Below are positions 1-6,351 of a stretch of 12,137 bases of DNA, piece by piece. The DNA comes from Candidatus Cloacimonadota bacterium (GTDB lineage: Bacteria > Cloacimonadota > Cloacimonadia > Cloacimonadales > JAOZMQ01): assembly GCA_029934195.1 (NCBI GenBank), contig JAOZMQ010000051.1, positions 1 through 12,137 of the forward strand, in the 5' to 3' direction. Numbering within the stretch: the stretch's first letter is position 1; each line of letters starts with the position of its first letter. The notes below the pieces were generated by a model. It saw nothing but the letters and a program-made list of their open reading frames with translations. It was not told where the DNA came from and did not search any database. Both the position numbers and the translations under genes were made by a program.

Positions 1-115
1 TCGCTTCTATGAAGCTGAAAAATAAATAATTTCCCAATTAATCTTTTCTTCTTGATCTTGAGTCCTTCAGGGTTAAAAAATCCTTTTCGTTTAGATACTT
101 ATTAACCACACTCAT
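1..115 (+). repeat. Dispersed intergenic repeat, copy A (5' end cut by window edge)
   Basis: This stretch aligns collinearly with 11858-11964 at the other end of the window. The first 36 bases match at 30 positions without gaps. The rest aligns with small indels, sharing blocks such as TAATTTCCCA, TCCTTC, ATCCTTTT and ACTCAT. Copy A starts at base 1, so its 5' module, which is visible in copy B as a CCCA/TGGG hairpin, is probably outside the window. It contains no ORF. It looks like a degenerate member of a genome-wide interspersed non-coding family rather than a transposon, since no transposase or clean terminal repeats are visible. Confidence 0.65.
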
Positions 116-144
116 TCACAATCTTTTCACAAAAAGCTCATTTC

Positions 145-155
145 TTTTGTACAAG
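145..155. promoter_or_regulatory. TTGTACAA-type palindromic motif, site 1
   Basis: The sequence is TTTTGTACAAG with an 8-bp palindromic core TTGTACAA at 147-154, about 270 nt upstream of the first receptor gene. The same 11-mer recurs exactly at 9749-9759, and a longer 14-bp palindrome with the same centre lies at 9700-9713. All three sites are intergenic. Recurrence suggests an operator for a dimeric regulator, but no regulator is identified. Confidence 0.3.
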
Positions 156-416
156 TTTGCGAAAGAGTTTGGTTAAATATTGGATATTTATAAGAAGGAC
201 AATAGAGGTAAATTCAAAAAAATAATACCGCTCTCATAGTTTTTCCCCGACCATTCATATAAATCTGTTGCAAAAATCCTTTTTCCTCTACCTTTAAATT
301 CGACCGATGATTTAGTTTATACTCGACGAAAAACAGGTTACATTTTATTTTTTTACTAAAAACCTTTACATATTTATTAAAAAATATTTATCAATTTTAA
401 ATTAGAAATAAATTGC

Positions 417-422
417 AAGAGG
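417..422 (+). promoter_or_regulatory. Ribosome binding site fixing the start of receptor 1
   Basis: AAGAGG lies 5 nt before the ATG at 428. An in-frame TTG at 413 would overlap this site and has no Shine-Dalgarno sequence of its own. The ATG choice is also supported by alignment with receptor 2, whose N-terminus (MKIKRQLIYSY) matches MKIRSHLIFTY from the ATG. Confidence 0.7.
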
Positions 423-427
423 TTAGT

Positions 428-2191
428 ATGAAAATCCGGTCTCATTTAATTTTTACTTATGCTTTTCTTATTTTGGTTATAGTGTTTATTCTCTCAATAC
501 GTAATTATACAGCATTACAACAATTTTCTGAACAATATCAAATAGCAACAGAAGGTTTAGCTATGGATATTACGTCATCTGAAGTAAACCTTGCAGAAGA
601 AATTATTGGAAATTATGCAAAAAAAATGGTTGAAATGAGAGCTATACAGGTTGCAAATGAAATTGCATTTCTACTCCGAAACAAAACAAATCCAACCAAT
701 AATTATTTAAGAAATCATCAACAATTACGAAAAATTGCTTCTCAAAAAATTTATACTTTGCAGGGAATCGAAGCTGGTTATTGTGATCTTTTAGATACTT
801 CAGGTGAAGCTATCATCCACCCGAATAAATCTGTAGAAGGTCGAATGTTTCAAGAGTATCAAGAACAATTTCCAGAAATGTGGAACCTTGTTTCTAAATC
901 ATTTACAAAAGATTATGTCAATGGTACCTACAGTTTCATTGATAGTAATAAAGAAAAAGTCAGAAAATATATGTTTTTGAAACATGTTAATAATTCAGAT
1001 TTGATAGTTGTAGTTGCTGTAAATGTTGACGAATATTTTTCTCAAGTAATTCCAATTATAAAAGCAAGTGGCAAATCAACTCAAGAACGAGCAAAAGCTG
1101 AATCAAGAGAATTAAGTAAAAAATTTCTGCCAAAGGTAACTTTTGTAAAAATAATTTCATCTCCAATAGTAGTTTTAATTGGGATTCTATTTGGCTTATA
1201 CTTTGCAAAAAAGATTTCTACTCCAATTTATAATCTAAAAAATCATTTGCACAAAATGATTGAAGGTGATTTTTCTGTTTCCATTGAACCGGAAGGAAGT
1301 ATTGAGTTAAAGCAACTTGCAAATTCTTTGAATGAATTATCTTCTCATCTTAATTCTCTTTTTGCTCATGTGAAAAAATCTGCAATAAATTTAATGTCCA
1401 CTGCAACAGAGATTGCTGCTTCATCACATCAACAAGAACAAGCAGTTCAAGAATTCGGAGTTTCCACAAATCAAATTTCTATCGCTACTCGTCAAATTAC
1501 TTATACAACTGATGATCTTGTTTCTACAATGAAAACAATAAATGATAAAGCTTTCATCACTTCTGATTTGGCAGCTAAAAGTCAAACTGGACTTTCAGGT
1601 ATGGAGCAAACAATGAAGGATTTCACCAATTCAACAAAAAAAATTGCAAATAAATTTTCCATTATCAGCGAAAAAGCTTCCAATATTACCTTCATTATAG
1701 AAACTATTTCTCAAGTAGCTGAACAAACAAATCTTCTCTCACTCAATGCAGCAATCGAAGCAGAGAAAGCCGGAGATTATGGTCTGGGATTTTCTGTTGT
1801 TGCTACGGAGATTAGAAGATTAGCTGATCAAACAGCTATAGCAACTCTTGATATTGAAAAGATGATAAAAGGAATGCAAAGCTCGGTTTCTTCCGGCGTT
1901 ATGGAAATGGATAAATTTATGGATAAAGTCTCATCTGGAGCTTCTGATGTAAATTCAATAAGTATTCAATTGGAAAATATTGTCACTCAAATTCAAAATT
2001 TATCTCCATCATTTAGCGTTGTTCTTGAAGGAATGAAAGCTCAAACAGAAGGTACACAGCATATAGATCGAGCTATGCAAAAATTGAGCATTGCAGCAAA
2101 TAGGTCTGCAGATTCTGTTAGTGAGTTTAACAAAGCAGCAACTCAATTAAAAAAAGCAACTGAAAAAATGCAAGATGAGATCAGAATTTAA
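428..2191 (+). CDS. Methyl-accepting chemoreceptor 1, Cache-like sensor, Wsp-type signalling domain
   Basis: This 587-aa transmembrane receptor passes an extracytoplasmic signal to a CheA/CheW complex. TM1 is at about residues 8-24, followed by an extracytoplasmic sensor at about 27-235 with Cache-like features (a GYxxxLDxxG strand at 117-126, then HPN at 131-133). TM2 is at about 240-259, HAMP at about 260-312, and the methyl-accepting coiled coil at 313-587. The hairpin tip reads QTNLLSLNAAIEAEKAGDYG (433-452). The EAEKAG form and the following VVATEIRRLADQTA resemble WspA of pseudomonads as I remember it. Probable methylation stretches flank the tip (e.g. TATEIAASS at 325-333). No C-terminal CheB/CheR-docking pentapeptide is visible. 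It is the first gene of the operon, 20 nt ahead of its paralogue. Receptor identity is certain; WspA-type assignment is inferred, and the sensor differs from the four-helix sensor I associate with WspA. Confidence 0.93.
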   Translation: MKIRSHLIFTYAFLILVIVFILSIRNYTALQQFSEQYQIATEGLAMDITSSEVNLAEEIIGNYAKKMVEMRAIQVANEIAFLLRNKTNPTNNYLRNHQQLRKIASQKIYTLQGIEAGYCDLLDTSGEAIIHPNKSVEGRMFQEYQEQFPEMWNLVSKSFTKDYVNGTYSFIDSNKEKVRKYMFLKHVNNSDLIVVVAVNVDEYFSQVIPIIKASGKSTQERAKAESRELSKKFLPKVTFVKIISSPIVVLIGILFGLYFAKKISTPIYNLKNHLHKMIEGDFSVSIEPEGSIELKQLANSLNELSSHLNSLFAHVKKSAINLMSTATEIAASSHQQEQAVQEFGVSTNQISIATRQITYTTDDLVSTMKTINDKAFITSDLAAKSQTGLSGMEQTMKDFTNSTKKIANKFSIISEKASNITFIIETISQVAEQTNLLSLNAAIEAEKAGDYGLGFSVVATEIRRLADQTAIATLDIEKMIKGMQSSVSSGVMEMDKFMDKVSSGASDVNSISIQLENIVTQIQNLSPSFSVVLEGMKAQTEGTQHIDRAMQKLSIAANRSADSVSEFNKAATQLKKATEKMQDEIRI

Positions 2192-2211
2192 TCAATGAAG
2201 GAGAATCTAAA

Positions 2212-3987
2212 GTGAAAATCAAAAGACAATTAATTTATTCCTATATTATTATTATTATTGTAGTTACATTTATTGAAATTTCCCTCTCTTTTGCTTTCTT
2301 AAAACAAATTTCAATGAAATATAAAAGCATCAAGCTATCAGTTAAAGAGCAAATATTAAATGATAACAAAGATTTATCAAAAAAGATTTTATCTCAATAT
2401 GGAGAATCTATTGTTGATATGGAAGCACAAAATGCAATCTCAAAATTAAAACTTCTTTTTGAAAATATAGATATTGCCAACATAGAATCTTTGAGGGAAA
2501 ACACTGAAATTGTCGCTATTGCTTCCAAACATATTCTTTCACTTGATGGTTCAAATGCCGGATATTTGGCAATGCTCGATAAAAAAGGAAAAATGCTAAT
2601 ACATCCAAACAAAGAATTAGAAGGAAAAAATCTCAGTGAATGGAAGGATAAATTCCCGGAAATGTGGTCGCTGATACATCGCTCATTTACTGAAAAAAAA
2701 GTTAAGGGTTATTATTCTTTTTTTGATGAAAAAACTAATTTTAGTAAAGACAAATTTATGGTGTTACGTCATATACCAGATAGTGATTTTGTTATTACTG
2801 CTACTGTTTATATAGAAAATTATTATGCCTTTGTCCATAAAAAAATCGCAATTTCCAGTTTAGATAATGAAGAGAAATCAAATAAAAATTTTGAAGAAAT
2901 CAAACATTTATTTCTGTTTAAAAATACAATTTCTATTATAATCATAATTATTTTTTTACTTTTGTTAGGCTATATGTTAAGTTTAATCTTTTCTTTAAAA
3001 ATCTCAAAACCAATTAATGCTTTAAAAATATCAGCTGAAGAAATGCAAAAAGGAAATTTCACAAAAGTAAAAGCAAAAAGTGTAGAAGAAATTCAAGATC
3101 TTATAGTTTCATTTAATAAATTATCTGATTTAATGAAAAAATTAGTAAACCAAGTTCAAAGTTCCGGTATTCAATTGCTTTCCACTTCAACAGAAATTTC
3201 TGCTACAGCTCGATTACAAACTCGAACAATTACAGACTTTAAAGAATCTACAAGTGAAGTTGCAGTTGCAACTATTCAAATTTCTGAGACATCACAAGAA
3301 TTATCCGCAACAATATCTAAAGTAACTGATATTGTCAGCTCGACTTCTGAGGTAGCAGATCAAGGATTAACAAACATTTCTCAGATGAAAATAACAATGC
3401 TTACGCTAAAAAAAGCAACAAAATCAATATCAGAAAAGTTGAAAATTATCAACAACAACACTCGTAATATTACTTCAATTATTTCAACCATTACCAAAAT
3501 AGCAGACAGAACAAATCTTCTTTCATTGAATGCTTCAATTGAAGCTAAAAAAGCAGGCAAATTCGGCTCTGGTTTTTCTGTAGTTGCCAAAGAAATTAGG
3601 CATTTAGCAGACCAAACTTCCGGAGCTTCTTTGGACATCGAAAGTGTGGTAAAAGATATGAATCTTGCTGTTTCCTCCGGTGTTGATGAGATGGATGTAT
3701 TTACAGAAAAAGTTCAGCGGGGAGTTCATAAAGTTCATAGTATTAGTAAACAATTAAACGAAATAATTCAATTAACACAAAAAATATTGCCGGATTTCAA
3801 TAAAGTTTATGAAGGAATGTTAGATCAAACTGCAGGTGCTGAAATGATTTCTAAAGCAATTACTCAATTGAACGAATCTGCACTAAAAACATCTGAATCC
3901 ATTTCTGAATTTAATAAAGCAACAGAACAATTGAATATTGCTGCACATGGTTTGCAAGAAGAAGTCCAACATTTTAGCACTAAATAG
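2212..3987 (+). CDS. Methyl-accepting chemoreceptor 2, tandem paralogue with altered tip
   Basis: This 591-aa receptor starts at GTG behind GAAGGAG (2197-2203). It has the same architecture as receptor 1: TM1 about 10-29, Cache-like sensor about 30-235, TM2 about 238-259, HAMP about 260-312, signalling coiled coil 313-591. The two align almost without gaps (GYxxxLDxxGxxxIHPNK at 117-134 and FPEMW at 148-152 fall at identical positions), so they arose by tandem duplication. The tip differs: RTNLLSLNASIEAKKAGKFG (433-452). Relative to receptor 1 it has Q433R, A442S, E446K and D450K. D450K falls where E. coli Tsr has E391, as I align them. This may weaken kinase contact, or the protein may act only in mixed receptor trimers (inference). 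The ligand is unknown. Membrane topology and the MCP call are secure. Confidence 0.93.
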   Translation: MKIKRQLIYSYIIIIIVVTFIEISLSFAFLKQISMKYKSIKLSVKEQILNDNKDLSKKILSQYGESIVDMEAQNAISKLKLLFENIDIANIESLRENTEIVAIASKHILSLDGSNAGYLAMLDKKGKMLIHPNKELEGKNLSEWKDKFPEMWSLIHRSFTEKKVKGYYSFFDEKTNFSKDKFMVLRHIPDSDFVITATVYIENYYAFVHKKIAISSLDNEEKSNKNFEEIKHLFLFKNTISIIIIIIFLLLLGYMLSLIFSLKISKPINALKISAEEMQKGNFTKVKAKSVEEIQDLIVSFNKLSDLMKKLVNQVQSSGIQLLSTSTEISATARLQTRTITDFKESTSEVAVATIQISETSQELSATISKVTDIVSSTSEVADQGLTNISQMKITMLTLKKATKSISEKLKIINNNTRNITSIISTITKIADRTNLLSLNASIEAKKAGKFGSGFSVVAKEIRHLADQTSGASLDIESVVKDMNLAVSSGVDEMDVFTEKVQRGVHKVHSISKQLNEIIQLTQKILPDFNKVYEGMLDQTAGAEMISKAITQLNESALKTSESISEFNKATEQLNIAAHGLQEEVQHFSTK

Positions 3988-4002
3988 CGGGAAATTCCAC
4001 TT

Positions 4003-4449
4003 ATGTTAATTTTAAAAATATCTCTTGCAAATAATAGTTTTGGGATTGATGTTAATGAAATAATTGAGGTTATTCCTTGGGTCAATTGTCAAAAGATCAA
4101 TTTTGCACCAAAATATGTTCTTGGAATTATCAATTATAGAGATCAACTTGTTCCGGTAATTGACTTGGTTCATCTACTGAATGAAGTTTCTGCAACAAAC
4201 AAAATCAGCAGTAGAATTATAATTACTAAATATGAATTTGAGCAAAAAGATTATCTCGTTGGAATGCTTGCGGAAAACATAGTAGAAACTGAATTTGTAG
4301 ATGAAAGTACACTCATTTCTAATAACTTGAATTTTAAAAATATCAAATTTCTTGGAGCTTATGCCAAAAATGATGATAGTTATCTGCAAATTCTAATATT
4401 AAAGCAAATTATTGATAAATCTCTAAAAAAATATTTTTCGGGATTATAA
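4003..4449 (+). CDS. cheW: CheW coupling protein, WspB-like
   Basis: This is a 148-aa single-domain SH3-like CheW protein that bridges receptors and CheA at the inner membrane. Visible features are the N-terminal strand LILKISLANNSFGIDVNEI and the core EVIPWV...AP.YVLGIINYRDQLVPVIDL (about 22-56). The IINYRDQLVPVIDL segment replaces the usual NLRG of motility CheWs and is the form I associate with WspB. It lies 15 nt after receptor 2 and 3 nt before cheR. No strong ribosome binding site is seen before the ATG, so translation may depend on coupling to the upstream gene. The C-terminal part (about 95-148) is weakly conserved. CheW identity is confident; the WspB role rests on gene order plus this motif. 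Confidence 0.88.
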   Translation: MLILKISLANNSFGIDVNEIIEVIPWVNCQKINFAPKYVLGIINYRDQLVPVIDLVHLLNEVSATNKISSRIIITKYEFEQKDYLVGMLAENIVETEFVDESTLISNNLNFKNIKFLGAYAKNDDSYLQILILKQIIDKSLKKYFSGL

Positions 4450-4452
4450 TAA

Positions 4453-5700
4453 ATGGAATCTTCTCACTTTTCACAAATATTCAAAATTCTTGAAACTAAA
4501 CTTGGTCTGGATTATCATTCTATTGGGGAGACAATATTAATAAAGAAACTCATTCAAATAAAAGATGAAAAAAAGATTAATTCTTGGAGTGATTTTCTTG
4601 ACAAATTGGAGTTTTCAGAGATATTTTTTCAAGAATTGATTGATAAAATACTTATTTCAGAAAGCTGGTTTTTTAGAGATGAAACTGCTTTTTTTTGTTT
4701 AGAGGAAATTTCTAACACTTTATTGGGAAATAAGGAAACGATCAAAATCCTTTCAATTCCGTGTGGGAAAGGTGAGGAACCATTTTCTATTTTGATAGAA
4801 TTAATGTCTCTGAATATCTCTCCCAAAAAAATTGAAATTGATGCTCTCGATGTATCTCAAAAAAATATAGAACTTGCAATCAAAGCAGAATATTGTCCAA
4901 ATTCTTTTCGCTCAAAATTATCAGAAAAGCATCGCTCTTTTTTTATCGAAAAAGCTAACGAAATAACGAAAGTAAAAGACTCATTTCAACAACTTATTAA
5001 TTTTGAAAGATATAACCTTTTAAATATTGATACTTTCAGAAATGAAAAATATTACGATATAATCTTTTGCAGAAATATCTTTATCTATTTAACAGAAAAC
5101 CAAAAGATGAAAACTCTATCTGACATTTGTAACTTGTTGAATGACAAAGGATTTCTTTTTGTTGGTCACTCTGAGACTAATTTGCTATCAAAGATTTCTT
5201 CTGAAATACAATATTATAAATCATTTATTTTCCAAAAAAAACAAACCATTTTTAAAAGTTCCAAAATCCAATTCTCTCCTCAACAATCAAATAAAATTCC
5301 TATACCATTTTTACATAATAAACCAAAACAAAATCATAATAAAATCCAAGCAAAATCTTTTTCAAATTTGCAGGAAAATAAGATGATGAATATTGAAGCA
5401 GCTTTTGAATTTGCTGACAAAGGTAATCTTGATTTGGCAGAAAAAATATGCGACAAATTAATTAAGCAAAATAAAAATCTACCAAGATGTTTTTTTTTGA
5501 AAGGAATTATTTATCAAATTCGTGATGATAAAATAAAAGCTACTGATTATTTCCGCAAAACAATCTATTTAGAACCAGAGAATGAAGAAGCTCTAATAAA
5601 TTATCACCTACTTTTAGATGAAATCGGAGAGCTAAAAATATCAGAAAAAATTAAACAAAGATTAAAAAGAATTGAAGTAAAAAAATTAGAGGGAAAATGA
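4453..5700 (+). CDS. cheR: CheR-type receptor methyltransferase with C-terminal TPRs, WspC-like
   Basis: This 415-aa protein should transfer methyl groups from S-adenosylmethionine to glutamates of the receptors. It has an N-terminal helical CheR domain (about 1-65), ISESWFFRDE (68-77), and a SAM-binding motif SIPCGKGEEPFS (101-112). An acidic loop follows at ALDVS (131-135), with FCRNIFIYL at 205-213 and FVGHSE at 236-241. A basic, low-complexity linker (about 262-308) leads to roughly three TPR-like helical pairs (312-408). CheR fused to C-terminal TPRs is the WspC architecture. Motif I has GKG where common CheRs have STG, a change beside the cofactor, although GEEP is kept. The stop codon overlaps the start of the next gene (ATGA), implying translational coupling. 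No CheB partner is encoded in the window. Confidence 0.93.
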   Translation: MESSHFSQIFKILETKLGLDYHSIGETILIKKLIQIKDEKKINSWSDFLDKLEFSEIFFQELIDKILISESWFFRDETAFFCLEEISNTLLGNKETIKILSIPCGKGEEPFSILIELMSLNISPKKIEIDALDVSQKNIELAIKAEYCPNSFRSKLSEKHRSFFIEKANEITKVKDSFQQLINFERYNLLNIDTFRNEKYYDIIFCRNIFIYLTENQKMKTLSDICNLLNDKGFLFVGHSETNLLSKISSEIQYYKSFIFQKKQTIFKSSKIQFSPQQSNKIPIPFLHNKPKQNHNKIQAKSFSNLQENKMMNIEAAFEFADKGNLDLAEKICDKLIKQNKNLPRCFFLKGIIYQIRDDKIKATDYFRKTIYLEPENEEALINYHLLLDEIGELKISEKIKQRLKRIEVKKLEGK

Positions 5701-6347
5701 AAAATACAAGTATTTGTCCCGAATGTTGGGCAAAAATTGGCTCATTTGGAGATCGCTCTTGTTATGAACTATCGGAATTAATTCATTGTTCAAATTGTAA
5801 AACTTATACTTTTTCCGGTAGAGAAATATTCAATAGAAAAATTTCCAATAGAGAAAAAAACGAGTGGACAGAAAATATTTCTCAAGTCAAAGAAACAAAC
5901 TTGGAAAACAAATTTTCTATTTTAATTTGGCAAATTGGAGATGAAATTATGGCAATAAATACATCATCTGTTGTCGCTGTTATTAAAGCAAAGGAGATTC
6001 ATAATATTCCACATAAAAAATCTTCTCATCTTCTTGGACTTGTGAATTTTATGGGCGAACTTTTACTTTGTGTTTCTCTTGTTTCATTAATGAAAATTGA
6101 CACTCCGAAAATGCGATTTAATAATTTTATAATTCTTAAATTAAATGAATCGGATAATTTGGTTTTTCCGGTTAATGAAATTATGGGAATTCATAATTTT
6201 AATTTTGATAAAATTCAAGAATCACCTTCCAATATTAGAGATTTTGAAGACAATATTTCTTTGGGAATTTTAGAATGGAATGATAAAAATATTGAAATAA
6301 TTGATGGCAAAAAACTTCTCGATATATTTGTAAAAAATTTGAGGTAA
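5697..6347 (+). CDS. cheW: CheW-domain protein with Cys-rich N-terminus, WspD-like
   Basis: This 216-aa protein has two parts. Residues 1-45 carry C7-x2-C10-W, GDRSC22 and H30-C31-x2-C34, a pattern I recall as typical of WspD proteins (CWxxIGVxGDxSC...HCxxC). Residues about 72-214 form a CheW domain (ILIWQIGDEIMAINTSSV; HLLGLVNFMGELLLCVSL at 111-128) that should couple CheA to receptors. The Cys/His cluster could bind zinc or an Fe-S cluster, or form disulphides; metal binding has not been inferred from anything but spacing. The start is the ATG overlapping the cheR stop, preceded by AGAGGG. NLRG of standard CheW is replaced by NFMG. This is the strongest single indicator, besides gene order, that the cluster is Wsp-like. 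Confidence 0.85.
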   Translation: MKNTSICPECWAKIGSFGDRSCYELSELIHCSNCKTYTFSGREIFNRKISNREKNEWTENISQVKETNLENKFSILIWQIGDEIMAINTSSVVAVIKAKEIHNIPHKKSSHLLGLVNFMGELLLCVSLVSLMKIDTPKMRFNNFIILKLNESDNLVFPVNEIMGIHNFNFDKIQESPSNIRDFEDNISLGILEWNDKNIEIIDGKKLLDIFVKNLR

Positions 6348-6351
6348 AATA

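Larger units (their letters stand above)
116..427. other. Non-coding leader upstream of the chemosensory operon
   Basis: No convincing ORF is seen on either strand. The stretch holds a TTTTGTACAAG motif at 145-155 (listed separately) and becomes extremely A/T-rich from about 340 to the first start codon. A TTTACA at 365-370 could be a -35-like element, but no well-spaced TATAAT follows, so no promoter is called. Since the operon begins at 428, its promoter should lie in this stretch. Confidence 0.5.

Noticed and set aside
413..427. Upstream TTG start for receptor 1 at 413
   Set aside because: It overlaps the AAGAGG ribosome binding site and has none of its own; the paralogue alignment begins at the ATG at 428.
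5141..5386. 81-codon + strand frame inside cheR
   Set aside because: It is fully contained in cheR in another frame, with Lys/Asn/Ile-rich composition typical of an AT-rich shadow frame.
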